64,000 nucleotides of DNA, taken from the NCBI GenBank assembly GCA_947482665.1, contig CANKJK010000004.1, positions 205,012 to 269,011 on the forward strand, given 5' to 3'. Position 1 is the stretch's first letter, and each line of letters begins with the position of its first letter. Shown in pieces: positions 1-9,212 of the stretch. The translations under genes and the position numbers were made by a program. Source of the DNA: Acidobacteriota bacterium (GTDB lineage Bacteria; Acidobacteriota; Vicinamibacteria; Vicinamibacterales; UBA2999). Under the pieces are notes generated by a model, which had not been told where the DNA came from, did not search any database, and saw only the letters and a program-made list of their open reading frames with translations.

Positions 1-1
1 G

Positions 2-253
2 GGGAACAAGCAGACGCTCCCGGCCGGCCACTGGGTGTACACCGGACCGCGGTTCATGCCGAATTCCAAGGCGCTGATGGCCGACGTGGACGGCGTCCTT
101 GTCGGGTTCGTCCACACCCCGGCCACGCTCATCGAACGCGCCGAAGCCGTGCCGGGTCCCTACGGGAACGCCAAGCTCAACCCGACCCTTGGTCTCAATC
201 CAGGTACCCCGGTGCTGGTGACCATCAAGGCGCTGCCCCCGGCCGCGCGCTGA
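2..253 (+). CDS. C-terminal fragment of an unidentified protein
   Basis: The frame is open from the left edge of the window to a TGA at 251-253, so only the last 83 residues are visible and the start lies outside. The fragment contains HWVYTGP and ADVDGVLVGFVHTPATLIER, a pattern that resembles YdjY-domain proteins, but I cannot confirm this without the N-terminus. The next gene starts 4 bases after this stop, so the two are probably cotranscribed. The downstream exported cytochrome and FG-GAP proteins suggest a periplasmic or surface role, which is inference only. Confidence 0.6.
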   Translation, partial: GNKQTLPAGHWVYTGPRFMPNSKALMADVDGVLVGFVHTPATLIERAEAVPGPYGNAKLNPTLGLNPGTPVLVTIKALPPAAR

Positions 254-257
254 GACG

Positions 258-3023
258 ATGCCCTCGGTCTCCATCCTCGTCGGGCTGGCATTGCTGCTCA
301 ATGCCACGTACCTCGCGTCCTATTCGTCCGCCAGCGTCTTCCACTACGCCAACGTCGGCGCCCACGTGATGCTCGGGTTGCTCGCCCCGCTGACGCTCTG
401 GTCGATCGCACGTCGTGCGGCGGGCCGGTGGGGTGTCTCGGGCGCGTTGGCGGCTGCGGCCCTCGGCGTCGCGATGGGTGCCGGGATCTATCTCGCATGG
501 GTTGGGGGCGGTCGTGCCCACGATCTCGCCCGCCACGTGCACGCCGGCGTGTCGGCAGCCGCGGCCGTGCTGGTTGCCGCCTGGGTGCTGATCCTCTCCG
601 GGCGCCGCGCCGTAGGCGCCGTCTCGCGAGGAGCCGCCATGGCCACGGTGGCGCTTGTCGTCCTGGCAACGGCCGGTGCCGTCGTGGCGAGGGCCACGGT
701 GCCGGGCCGGCAGGCGGCCTCCTTCCGCATCACGAATCCGGCGCTACCGCCTCTCACGATGGAGGAGGAAGGCGGCGGAGCCAGGTCCCCGTTCTTTCCA
801 TCCTCGGCGAAGACTTCTGTCGGTGGCGTCATGCCCGCGGACTTCTTCATGACGAGCAAGGAGTGCGGCCGCTGCCATCGCGAGATCTACGAACAGTGGC
901 AGTCCTCGACGCATCACTTCTCGTCATTCAACAACCAGTGGTACCGGAAGTCCATCGAGTACATGCAGGACGTCGCAGGCGTGCCGCCGTCGAAGTGGTG
1001 CGCCGGCTGCCACGACCACGCGATGTTCTTCAACGGCCGCTTCGACCGTCCCGTGAAGGAGCAGATCGAGACACCCGAGGCGCAGAACGGGCTCGGGTGC
1101 ACGTCCTGTCATGCCATCGTGCACGTGGACGGCACCATGGGGCAGGGCGGATTCACGGTCGAGTATCCCGCGCTGCACGATCTGGCGACGAGCTCCAATC
1201 CCGTGCTGATGAAGGCGCACGATGCGTTGCTGCACATGAGCCCCGCGCCGCACAGGCAGACCTTCCTGAAGCCCTTCCACACCGAGCAGCCGGCGCAGTT
1301 CTGCAGCGCCTGCCACAAGGTGCACCTCGACAAGCCCGTCAACAACTACCGGTGGTTCCGTGGGTTCAACGACTACGACAACTGGCAGGCGTCAGCCGTG
1401 TCGGGTGAGGGCGCGCGATCTTTCTACTACCCGCCGAAGCCGCAGACGTGCAGCGACTGCCACATGCCGTGGGTGCCCTCGCAGGATCCCGCGGCACGGA
1501 ATGGACGGGTCCGGTCACATCGATTCATCGCCGCGAACACCGCGCTGCCCTACGTCAACGGCGACGCCGAGCAACTCCGCCTGACGCAGGAGTTCCTCAA
1601 GGCCGGCCAGATCTCGGTGGACGTCTTCGGGCTGGCGCGCGTCGAGGAAACGCAGCAGGCCTGGGGTGGTAATGGGAGGGACGGCGAGCCGCGCCTCTCC
1701 AGCACGTTCGCCGTCGGCGAAGAAGGCGGGGATTCTGCCGTCGGTGCGGCGGGCCTGGCGCCAGTGGAAGTCGTCGGTCCGCTCGGGACGGTGGACGCCT
1801 CGGTGCGGCGTGGAGATTCGGTGCGCGTGGAAGTGGTCGTTCGCACCCGGAAGGTGGGCCACTTCTTCCCGGGCGGCACTGTGGACGCGTTCGAGGTCTG
1901 GGTTGAGTTCGAGGCCGTCGATGACCACGGCCGTGTGCTCCTTCACAGCGGCGACGTGGCGGACGGCGGCAGCGGGCCGGTGGATCCGGGGGCGCATCTC
2001 TATCGCAGCCTCCAACTCGATGGCCACGGAAACCCCATCAGCAAGCGCAATGCGTGGTCGACGCGGTCTGTGGCCTACGTTCGCCTGATCGGACCAGGGT
2101 CCGCGGATACCGTGCACTACCGCATGCGCGTGCCGCCCGACGCGGGCCACACGATTACCCTTCGCGCGAAGGTCAAGCACCGGAAGTTCGCCTGGTGGAA
2201 TACCCAGTGGGCCTACGCCGGCGTCCGCGCACCAGGCACTCCGGCGGCCACGCGCGACCACGATGACGGCCAGTGGGTCTTCACCGGGGATACGTCGAAG
2301 GTGTCCGGTCCGATGAAGCGGATACCCGCGCTGCCCATCACGGTGATGGCGACGGCGCAGGCCACCGTGTCCGTGCTGCCGAAGGGCGCGCCGCTGACCT
2401 CTCCTCGACGTCTGGATCCGTCGGTCCGTGAACGGTGGAATGACTACGGGATTGGCCTGCTCCAGCAGGGCGATCTGAAGAACGCCGAAGCGGCCTTCCT
2501 CAACGTCATGGCATCCGAACCCGGATACGCGGATGGTCCGCTGAACGTCGCGCGCGTCCGCCTGCAGGAGGGTGATCTCGAGGGCGCGGAGCTCATGCTG
2601 CGGAAATCCCTCACCATCAACGGAAGCCTTGCCCGCACGCACTACTTCCTCGGGACGGCGCTCAAGGGACTCGGCCGCTACGACGAGGCCATCACGCATT
2701 ACGAGCAGACGGTGGCGCAGTATCCGAAGGATCGCGTGGCGCTCAATCAGCTCGGGCGCGTCCTGTTCCTGCAGCGGAAGTTCGAGCCGGCTATCGCCGT
2801 GTTCCGTCGGGTGCTGGCCATCGATCCCGAGGATTTGCAGGCGCACTACAACCTGATGCTGTGCTACCAGGGCACCGGGCAGGACGACATGGCTGCGAAG
2901 GAGGAGACCCTCTATCTGCGCTTCAAGGCGGATGAAGGGTCGCAGGCCATTGCGGGCGACTTCTCCCGTACCTCGCCAGAAGACAACAACGAACGCCAGA
3001 ACATCCACGAGCACGGGAAGTAG
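258..3023 (+). CDS. Membrane-anchored five-haem cytochrome c with C-terminal TPR repeats
   Basis: A 921-residue protein. Residues 1-150 hold about four hydrophobic segments, so the rest is probably anchored and exported. Five CxxCH haem-c attachment motifs follow: CGRCH 203-207, CAGCH 248-252, CTSCH 281-285, CSACH 349-353 and CSDCH 398-402. The spacing is like the cytochrome c554/NrfA-type multihaem fold. A beta-rich region covers about 500-700. TPR-like helices covering about 725-890 (for example LGRYDEAITHYEQTVAQYP) suggest protein-protein contacts. It is probably an extracytoplasmic electron-transfer protein or multihaem oxidoreductase with unknown substrate. The ATG lies 4 bases after the upstream stop, and the next gene starts 2 bases after this one, so this is an operon. 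The pairing with a CRTAC1-like protein may mean the two form one exported complex (inference). Confidence 0.88.
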   Translation: MPSVSILVGLALLLNATYLASYSSASVFHYANVGAHVMLGLLAPLTLWSIARRAAGRWGVSGALAAAALGVAMGAGIYLAWVGGGRAHDLARHVHAGVSAAAAVLVAAWVLILSGRRAVGAVSRGAAMATVALVVLATAGAVVARATVPGRQAASFRITNPALPPLTMEEEGGGARSPFFPSSAKTSVGGVMPADFFMTSKECGRCHREIYEQWQSSTHHFSSFNNQWYRKSIEYMQDVAGVPPSKWCAGCHDHAMFFNGRFDRPVKEQIETPEAQNGLGCTSCHAIVHVDGTMGQGGFTVEYPALHDLATSSNPVLMKAHDALLHMSPAPHRQTFLKPFHTEQPAQFCSACHKVHLDKPVNNYRWFRGFNDYDNWQASAVSGEGARSFYYPPKPQTCSDCHMPWVPSQDPAARNGRVRSHRFIAANTALPYVNGDAEQLRLTQEFLKAGQISVDVFGLARVEETQQAWGGNGRDGEPRLSSTFAVGEEGGDSAVGAAGLAPVEVVGPLGTVDASVRRGDSVRVEVVVRTRKVGHFFPGGTVDAFEVWVEFEAVDDHGRVLLHSGDVADGGSGPVDPGAHLYRSLQLDGHGNPISKRNAWSTRSVAYVRLIGPGSADTVHYRMRVPPDAGHTITLRAKVKHRKFAWWNTQWAYAGVRAPGTPAATRDHDDGQWVFTGDTSKVSGPMKRIPALPITVMATAQATVSVLPKGAPLTSPRRLDPSVRERWNDYGIGLLQQGDLKNAEAAFLNVMASEPGYADGPLNVARVRLQEGDLEGAELMLRKSLTINGSLARTHYFLGTALKGLGRYDEAITHYEQTVAQYPKDRVALNQLGRVLFLQRKFEPAIAVFRRVLAIDPEDLQAHYNLMLCYQGTGQDDMAAKEETLYLRFKADEGSQAIAGDFSRTSPEDNNERQNIHEHGK

Positions 3024-3025
3024 TC

Positions 3026-4720
3026 GTGACACGCCGGCGCATCCTTGTTCCCCTGGTCACCCTCCTGCTGTGGAGCGCGTTGGGGCTGCGTCCGGAAACC
3101 GCCGGGCCGGTCACCTTCAAGGACATCACGGCGTCGGCCGGCATCCGTTTCACCCAGAACAACGGGGCGTTCGGCGCGAAGTATCTGCCCGAGCAGCTCG
3201 GGTCCGGCGCGCTCTTTCTCGACTTCGACGGCGACGGCTGGCAGGACCTGCTTTTCGTCAACGCCACCAACTTCCCGGGACGCCAGGGCCCACGGTCACG
3301 CGCGGCGTTGTACCGGAACCAGGGGAACGGCACGTTCAAGGACGTGACGGTCGGCTCCGGGTTGGATGTCCCGCTCTACGGCGTCGGGGGCGTCGTGGGT
3401 GACTACGACAACGACGGGAAGCCCGACGTCTATCTGACCGCGTGGGGCGGCGGGCGCCTCTTCCGGAACGCCGGTGGCGGCAAGTTCGTGGACGTGTCGC
3501 AGGCCGCTGGCGTTGTCGACCGAGGCTGGTCCACCGGTGCGCTCTGGGTGGACTACGACAAGGACGGCCGGCTCGATCTCTTTGTCAGTCACTACGTGGA
3601 ATGGGACGTGAAGTCGAACGTGCCCTGCACGAACAACGGGACGAAGCGCAACTTCTGCGGCCCCTCACCCTACCGGCCCACGGCTCCGCTGTTGTTCCAC
3701 AACACGGGCAACGGTGTGTTCCACAACGTGACGCAGAAGGCCGGGCTGGCGGCGCCGCTGTCGTCGGGCCTCGGTGTGGCCATGCTGGATTTCGATGGCG
3801 ACGGCTGGATGGATGTCTTCGTCGCCAACGACCTGCGGCCGAATCAGTTGTTCCGGAATCGTGGCGACGGCACGTTCGTCGACGCGGCGCGTCGGGCGGG
3901 TGTGGCCGTGTCCGAGGCGGGCGCTGCGCGCGCCGGCATGGGCGTGGACGCGGCCGACTACGATGGCTCGGGTTGGCCCAGCCTCGTCGTCGGCAATTTC
4001 TCCCACGAGATGCTGTCCCTCTATCGCAACGGTGGGCGAGGACTCTTCATCGATGAAGCGCCGCGGTCGGAGGTCGGGCGCGCCTCGCTCCTCTCGCTCA
4101 CGTTCGGCTGCTTCTTCTTCGATTACGACCTGGATGGCTGGCCCGACATTCTCTCCGCGAACGGGCACATCGACGAGTTCGTCGCGGACTACGACGCGAA
4201 GGTGCCCTATCGCCAGCCCCCTCACCTGTTCCGCAACACCGAGGGTAAGGGATTCCAGGAGGTCCTCAAGAACGTGGGGGCCGACCTGGCGCTGCCGATT
4301 GTCGGCCGCGGCGTGGCCTACGCGGACATCGACAACGATGGCGACCTCGACATCGTCCTCACGCAAAGCGGCGGTCCGGCGCGGCTTCTCCGGAACGACG
4401 GGGGCAATGCGAATCACGCCATCCGCGTGGAACTGGTCGGCTCGGCGTCCAACCGCGCGGCCATTGGTGCCCGCATCGACATCGAGATGGCTAACGGCCG
4501 CAAGTCCTGGAGCACGGTCAAGTCCGGCTCGTCCTTCGCGTCCCAGAGCCAGCTGGGTGTGACCTTCGGCCTCGGAGCCGAATCTGGCGTCAAGGGGCTG
4601 AAGGTCCGGTGGCCGTCGGGCCAGGTGACGACCCTTGGCCCCGTGCCCGCCGGACAGATCGTTCAGGTGACGGAAGGCAAGGGGCTCACCGCCTCCATGC
4701 CCTTCACGCGTCCCCGCTGA
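3026..4720 (+). CDS. CRTAC1-like secreted FG-GAP/VCBS protein with ASPIC-UnbV domain
   Basis: The GTG start is 2 bases after the cytochrome stop, and a short hydrophobic signal sequence follows it. The 564-residue protein is an FG-GAP/VCBS beta-propeller with repeated calcium-type loops such as DFDGDGWQDLLF, DYDNDGKPDVYL, DYDKDGRLDLFV and DIDNDGDLDIVL. The C-terminus (about 465-555) is an ASPIC-UnbV domain, recognised by GARIDIE, VKSGSSFASQSQLGVTFGLG and VRWPSGQVTTL. The family is exported and its biochemical role is not established; proteins of this type include CRTAC1 and the UnbV proteins of enediyne clusters. Its place directly after a multihaem cytochrome suggests a shared function. It is one of four such proteins in the first 19 kb. 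Confidence 0.88.
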   Translation: MTRRRILVPLVTLLLWSALGLRPETAGPVTFKDITASAGIRFTQNNGAFGAKYLPEQLGSGALFLDFDGDGWQDLLFVNATNFPGRQGPRSRAALYRNQGNGTFKDVTVGSGLDVPLYGVGGVVGDYDNDGKPDVYLTAWGGGRLFRNAGGGKFVDVSQAAGVVDRGWSTGALWVDYDKDGRLDLFVSHYVEWDVKSNVPCTNNGTKRNFCGPSPYRPTAPLLFHNTGNGVFHNVTQKAGLAAPLSSGLGVAMLDFDGDGWMDVFVANDLRPNQLFRNRGDGTFVDAARRAGVAVSEAGAARAGMGVDAADYDGSGWPSLVVGNFSHEMLSLYRNGGRGLFIDEAPRSEVGRASLLSLTFGCFFFDYDLDGWPDILSANGHIDEFVADYDAKVPYRQPPHLFRNTEGKGFQEVLKNVGADLALPIVGRGVAYADIDNDGDLDIVLTQSGGPARLLRNDGGNANHAIRVELVGSASNRAAIGARIDIEMANGRKSWSTVKSGSSFASQSQLGVTFGLGAESGVKGLKVRWPSGQVTTLGPVPAGQIVQVTEGKGLTASMPFTRPR

Positions 4721-4762
4721 CGTCGGCAGGTCGCCCGGCACGGTGGGTTAGAATGCCCTGTC

Positions 4763-5593
4763 ATGCCGTCTTCCGTCCGCTCACGTACGTTTCTGCGAGG
4801 TGCCTGCACGGCCGCCGCGCTGTTGCTGCTCGTCGCGCTCTTCGTGCCGCATCTCGCAGCCGGCGGGGGACAGGGTGACGATCTGCGTCGCCGGATGGAC
4901 GCCCTCGAGGCAGGCCAGAAGGAGATCCTGAAGCAGCTGCAGGAGTTGAAGGCGCTGGTGCAGCAGCGCCCGGCCGCGCCCACCGGCCAGCCCTCGGCCG
5001 TGCCTCCGCCGCCTGCACTGCCGTCCCAGCCGGTGTCGCTCGTCGGCGCCGCGACGCGAGGAAGCGCCAGCGCCAAGCTCACGATGGTCGAATTCTCCGA
5101 CTTCCAGTGCCCGTTCTGTGGCCGGTACGCGCGCGAGACCTTCGACCAGATCAACCGCGAATACATCGCCACCGGCAAGGTGCGCTACTTCTTCCGCCAT
5201 TACCCGTTGGAGCGGCTCCATCCCAATGCGTTCAAGGCCGCGCAGGCAGCCGAATGCGCCCTGCAGCAGGGCAAGTTCTGGGAGTTGCATGATCGGCTGT
5301 TCACCAATCAGCAGGCGCTCGCCGATACCGACCTCCTGAACCACGCGAAGGCCGTCGGGATGAACCCCGGCAAGTTCCAGCAATGCGTCGTGCAGCCGAC
5401 GGTGACCGCGAAGATCCGGCAGGACATGGACGACGGCGCCCGCGCCGGCATTACCGGGACTCCGTATTTCTTCCTGGGAGTCATCGAGAAAGACGGCCGG
5501 CTGAAGGTGCTCAAGAAGGTCACGGGGGCGGCACCGTTCGCGTCGTTCAAGGGCCTGATCGACGGGCTGCTGGCTTCGCCCGAACTGAAGTAG
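4763..5593 (+). CDS. Exported DsbA-family thiol-disulfide oxidoreductase
   Basis: A 276-residue protein beginning with a signal sequence (residues about 1-33, RSRTFLRGA then a leucine-rich core). A short coiled coil follows (about 39-68, LRRRMDALEAGQKEILKQLQ), then a Pro/Ala-rich linker and a thioredoxin fold. The active site is CPFC at 116-119 inside FSDFQCPFC, and the cis-proline loop is GITGTPYFF. This is the architecture of DsbA/BdbD proteins related to ScsC and Com1, which form or isomerise disulfides in the periplasm. The coiled coil may drive oligomerisation. It lies between two FG-GAP genes and 42 bases after the first. It could serve haem attachment or disulfide formation in the neighbouring cysteine-containing exported proteins, which is inference. 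Confidence 0.9.
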   Translation: MPSSVRSRTFLRGACTAAALLLLVALFVPHLAAGGGQGDDLRRRMDALEAGQKEILKQLQELKALVQQRPAAPTGQPSAVPPPPALPSQPVSLVGAATRGSASAKLTMVEFSDFQCPFCGRYARETFDQINREYIATGKVRYFFRHYPLERLHPNAFKAAQAAECALQQGKFWELHDRLFTNQQALADTDLLNHAKAVGMNPGKFQQCVVQPTVTAKIRQDMDDGARAGITGTPYFFLGVIEKDGRLKVLKKVTGAAPFASFKGLIDGLLASPELK

Positions 5594-5598
5594 GCGTC

Positions 5599-7392
5599 GT
5601 GACGTTCCGCGTCGATCTCCTCGCCGTCACCCTTGCGCTCGTGAGTTCGGCCATCGCGTGCAAGGGGGCGCCCCCTCCTTCGCCCGTCAAGAGCGCTCCT
5701 CCAGGACGCATGCGCTTTACGGACGTCACCCAGGCCTCCGCGGTGCAGTCGACCTGGGTAGCAGGCAGTTCCGGCCACAACTATTACGTGGAGCAGATGG
5801 GCGGCGGAGGTGCCTTCCTGGACTATGACCAGGATGGGCGCCTGGACTTCTTTGTGGCTGGGGGCGGCGTGTTGCCGGGTTACAAGGGTAACCGGCCGCC
5901 AGGGGATCGCCTGTACCGCAACAATCCCGATTCCACGTTCTCTGACGTGACCAAGGCAGCCGGCATTCGTACGGACTGGTACACGCTCGGCGCTGCTTCG
6001 GCCGACTACGACAACGATGGTCTGCCTGACCTGTTTGTGACGGCCGTTCAGGGGAACACGCTCTATCACAACGATGGTCACGGGCATTTCGTCGACGTCA
6101 CGGAGCATGCCGGTGTCAGAGGCTCGGCGCTCTCCACCAGTGCGGCCTTCCTGGACTACGACAATGACGGGTGGGTTGATCTGTTCGTGGGGCGCTACAT
6201 GGACTACGCGGTGATCGCGGATAAGGGGTGCGCGATCCGGGGGATGGGACAGCAGGACCTGAATCGCGCGCGGATCATGGAGGAACACCAGAAGGGAGTA
6301 TCAAAGCTCCCGCTGACCTGTGGCCCGCACGTGATGCCAACCACATCAAGCCTCCTGTACCACAACAACGGAGACGGCACGTTCACGGATGTCAGCGCCG
6401 CATCAGGGATCAGTGCGGCCCAGGGTCACGCGCTGGCTGTCGGCATTGCCGACTTCAATGACGACGGGCTTCCGGATATTCACGTCGCCTCAGATGGCTA
6501 TCCCAGCCTCCTGTTCATGAACCTCGGCGGGGGACGATTCAAGGAAGACGCCGTCCGTGCCGGTGTCGCGACGTGGAAGGGTGGACGGGCGTTCGCAGGC
6601 ATGGGCACCGACACCGCCGATTTCGACAACGATGGCCGGGCGGATCTGGTCACGTCGAACTACGAAAAGGAACCGGAGACGCTCTATCGGGGCCGAGGCG
6701 ACGGAACGTTCATCGACGTCGTTGAGCAATCCGGTGTGATGACGCCGAGCTATCCCTTCCTGAAGTGGGGCGTTCGTGCGTTGGATTTCAACGGGGATGG
6801 CTGGAGAGATCTCATGATTGTGTCGGGACACGTGGACCCGGCCGGGACTCCGGGACGGCCGCTCAACATCCCTGATGAAAGCTGGCCCGGGAAGGGCTTT
6901 GCGCAGGAAGCGCTGGTCCTGGTCGGAACCGGGACGGGAACGTTCTCAGACAAGTCGGCTTCCTCCGGGCCGTTCTTCAAGGACAAGCACGTCGCGAGGG
7001 GAGCGGCCTTTGCGGATTTCGATAACGATGGCGACTGGGATGCCCTGATTGTGAATATCGACGAGCCCGCTGTGCTGCTGCGGAACGACAGTCCAGGACA
7101 TCGTTGGGGCCGATTGCAGCTTGAGGGTGCGGGCTGCAACCGGGATGCGCTCGGGGCTCGTGTCCGGGTGACGACCGGAAATCTGACGCAGACCGAGTAC
7201 GTGCGTTCGGGTAGCAGCTACCTCTCGGATCATGACCGCCGTCCGCTCTTCGGACTGCCCGGTTCCGCTCCCGCCGTCGCTGAGATCCGATGGCCGTGTG
7301 GAGCCGTGCAGACGGTGAACCTGCAGCCGGGCCAGACCGTGCGCGTCAAGGAGGCCGGGTGCCGGCTTCCTCATCGAAAGGAAGTGCAGTGA
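5599..7392 (+). CDS. FG-GAP/ASPIC-UnbV lipoprotein (UnbV-like)
   Basis: I chose the GTG at 5599, 5 bases after the dsbA-like stop, because it yields a lipoprotein signal sequence ending SSAIAC with Cys21 as the lipidation site. A longer open frame upstream only overlaps dsbA. The 597-residue product has at least seven DxDxDG-type calcium loops (for example DYDQDGRLDFFV, DYDNDGLPDLFV, DFNDDGLPDIHV, DFDNDGDWDALI). It ends with an ASPIC-UnbV domain (LGARVRVTTG, YVRSGSSYLSDHDRRPLFGLP, IRWPCGAVQTV). The stop overlaps the start of the RnfD-like gene (TGATG), so the two are translationally coupled. An UnbV-like protein beside an RnfD-like membrane protein resembles the unbV-unbU pair of enediyne clusters, but no polyketide synthase is present. 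Confidence 0.88.
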   Translation: MTFRVDLLAVTLALVSSAIACKGAPPPSPVKSAPPGRMRFTDVTQASAVQSTWVAGSSGHNYYVEQMGGGGAFLDYDQDGRLDFFVAGGGVLPGYKGNRPPGDRLYRNNPDSTFSDVTKAAGIRTDWYTLGAASADYDNDGLPDLFVTAVQGNTLYHNDGHGHFVDVTEHAGVRGSALSTSAAFLDYDNDGWVDLFVGRYMDYAVIADKGCAIRGMGQQDLNRARIMEEHQKGVSKLPLTCGPHVMPTTSSLLYHNNGDGTFTDVSAASGISAAQGHALAVGIADFNDDGLPDIHVASDGYPSLLFMNLGGGRFKEDAVRAGVATWKGGRAFAGMGTDTADFDNDGRADLVTSNYEKEPETLYRGRGDGTFIDVVEQSGVMTPSYPFLKWGVRALDFNGDGWRDLMIVSGHVDPAGTPGRPLNIPDESWPGKGFAQEALVLVGTGTGTFSDKSASSGPFFKDKHVARGAAFADFDNDGDWDALIVNIDEPAVLLRNDSPGHRWGRLQLEGAGCNRDALGARVRVTTGNLTQTEYVRSGSSYLSDHDRRPLFGLPGSAPAVAEIRWPCGAVQTVNLQPGQTVRVKEAGCRLPHRKEVQ

Positions 7393-9212
7393 TGGCGGGC
7401 AAGGCCCCTGTGAGCCAGCGTGGAGGTGCCAGGACCCGACCCGACAGCCCGCTGGTAGGAAAGCTGCTGCCCATAGCCGGCGCCGTCGCGCTCTCCGCGT
7501 TTGCCGCGTTCCCATCGATTCGGGCCAGTCGGAATCTTCTGGCCAGCGTTGCGGGCGCTGCCGTGGTCCTGCTTGGCTGGGCCGTTCTGCTCTTGCTGAG
7601 CAATCGGGGCGCGGGCCGCCGGCAGGATCTGGTGAAGGAATCGACGCCCGCCGACGTGGTCCATTCGCTGACGCTGGCGGCGTTCTTCGTGTACTGGGCC
7701 TATGCCTCAGGGCCCGTGCGCACGGTTGCCGCGCCGATTGTCGCGCAGGTCGTCTTCGCTTATGTGTTCGACATGCTCCTCGTGTGGTCACGTCGAGAGA
7801 GCTACACCCTCGGATGGGGACTGCTACCTGTCGTGGGAACCATCAATCTCTTTCTGTGGTTTCACGCTGACGGGTTTGTGTTCCAGCTGGGTATGGTGGC
7901 CGTGGCGGTCCTGGCGCGCGAGTTTCTTCGCTGGGAGCGCAACGGCGAGCGCGTCCCGGTCATCAATCCCGTCGCGCTCGCACTTGTCGTCGCCTCGGTC
8001 GCGATTATCGCCATGGCGAAGCCGGGTCTGACGACAGGTGAGGACCAGGCGGCGTTGCTGTTCGTGCCTCAGTGGATCTATCCAGCCATCGTCGCGCTGA
8101 CCCTGCCGTGGCTCTACCTGCGTCGTCTGGTGGTGCTGCCGCTCACCGCCGTGCTGGCTCTCTACCTGTTCAACCTCGTGCACCTCAGGCTGACAGGGAC
8201 CTACTTCTTCGTGGACTCGACGGTGCCCGTGACGGTGTTTCTCGCCACTCAGCTCCTTCTGACGGCGGCGGAGACGCTGCCCACGTCGGAGCTTGGGCGA
8301 ATGGCGGCCGGGGTCCTGTACGCGGGGGCGGTCGTTGGCCTCCATGCGTTGCTGCGCCGGTTCGGCGTGCCGACGTTTCACGCGGTGTGGCTGCCGGTTC
8401 CCGTCTTGAATCTGGCCTCCAGGGCTCTGGATTGGATCGCGCGGGTCCGCGTGTTTCGTTTCGTGAGTCCGGAGTATCTTGCCGAACGGCTGGGTCCCGG
8501 CCTGCGGAATACGGTCTACCTGGTGCTGTGGGTCGTCGTCTTCGGAGGACTATCGACGGTCAAGGCCCTTGGCGACGCTCACGAAGCACGCACGGTACCA
8601 TTCTGGTACCAGGCCTGCGAAGACAATCGCCCCAACGGGTGCCAGCGATACGAAGAACTGCTGCGCACCCACTGTGCAGCGGAGTCCGGCTGGGCCTGCA
8701 ATGAACTGGGCGTGCTCGTCAACGACAAGAAACTCAGCGGCAAGGAGGACCTCGACGTCCTCTTCAACAGCGCGTGTGGTTTTGGCTCCAGTGCCGGATG
8801 TGCCAACCGGGACACGTTTCGGTCAGCCCGCCAGGACTTCGGCCACGGCGTTCCAACCCTGCTGGACTTCAGGGTGATTCTTCGGCAGGGCAAGCCCCTC
8901 CGAGAGAAGACCCCCCTGCAGATCCTTGCGAGGGCCTGCGCCGAAGGCTGGATGGCCGGCTGCGATCGGCTCGCGGCTCTCTACTTCCAGGGGACCGGCG
9001 TGACGGCGGACAAATCGAAGGCGGCAGCGTTGGAGTTCCGCGCCTGCGAGGGGCGTCACGCTCCCGCGTGCGCGAATCTCGGTTTGATGTTCAGCCAAGG
9101 TGACGGCGTACCGCAGGATCGCGCCAAGGCGCTGGACTACCTGTCGAAGGCGTGCGACCTCGGCATGGCGAAGGCCTGCACGTGGCTCGACGAGGAGTCA
9201 GCGAAGCGTTAG
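7392..9212 (+). CDS. RnfD/UnbU-like membrane protein fused to cysteine-containing Sel1 repeats
   Basis: The ATG at 7392 overlaps the previous stop by one base; the longer frame from 7290 lies inside the upstream gene. Of 606 residues, about 25-410 form about ten hydrophobic segments related to the NqrB/RnfD family. The C-terminus (about 420-600) carries Sel1-like repeats with paired cysteines such as CNELGVL, CDRLAALYFQGTGV and CANLGLMFSQGDGV. These are the HCP-type repeats, which are usually exported and disulfide bonded. A paralogue on the opposite strand at 24443-26047 has the same architecture. The RnfD family covalently binds flavin in some members, but I see no clear flavinylation motif here. 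The function is unknown; coupling to an UnbV-like gene suggests membrane support of an exported factor. Confidence 0.82.
   Translation: MAGKAPVSQRGGARTRPDSPLVGKLLPIAGAVALSAFAAFPSIRASRNLLASVAGAAVVLLGWAVLLLLSNRGAGRRQDLVKESTPADVVHSLTLAAFFVYWAYASGPVRTVAAPIVAQVVFAYVFDMLLVWSRRESYTLGWGLLPVVGTINLFLWFHADGFVFQLGMVAVAVLAREFLRWERNGERVPVINPVALALVVASVAIIAMAKPGLTTGEDQAALLFVPQWIYPAIVALTLPWLYLRRLVVLPLTAVLALYLFNLVHLRLTGTYFFVDSTVPVTVFLATQLLLTAAETLPTSELGRMAAGVLYAGAVVGLHALLRRFGVPTFHAVWLPVPVLNLASRALDWIARVRVFRFVSPEYLAERLGPGLRNTVYLVLWVVVFGGLSTVKALGDAHEARTVPFWYQACEDNRPNGCQRYEELLRTHCAAESGWACNELGVLVNDKKLSGKEDLDVLFNSACGFGSSAGCANRDTFRSARQDFGHGVPTLLDFRVILRQGKPLREKTPLQILARACAEGWMAGCDRLAALYFQGTGVTADKSKAAALEFRACEGRHAPACANLGLMFSQGDGVPQDRAKALDYLSKACDLGMAKACTWLDEESAKR

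Noticed and set aside
1515..3032. 505-codon minus-strand open frame opposite the multihaem cytochrome
   Set aside because: The plus-strand frame has clear CxxCH and TPR motifs; the minus frame has none and matches the shadow pattern.
5599..9212. An enediyne biosynthetic cluster
   Set aside because: No PKSE or other enediyne genes are present; only the UnbV/UnbU-like pair is seen, so a cluster is not supported.
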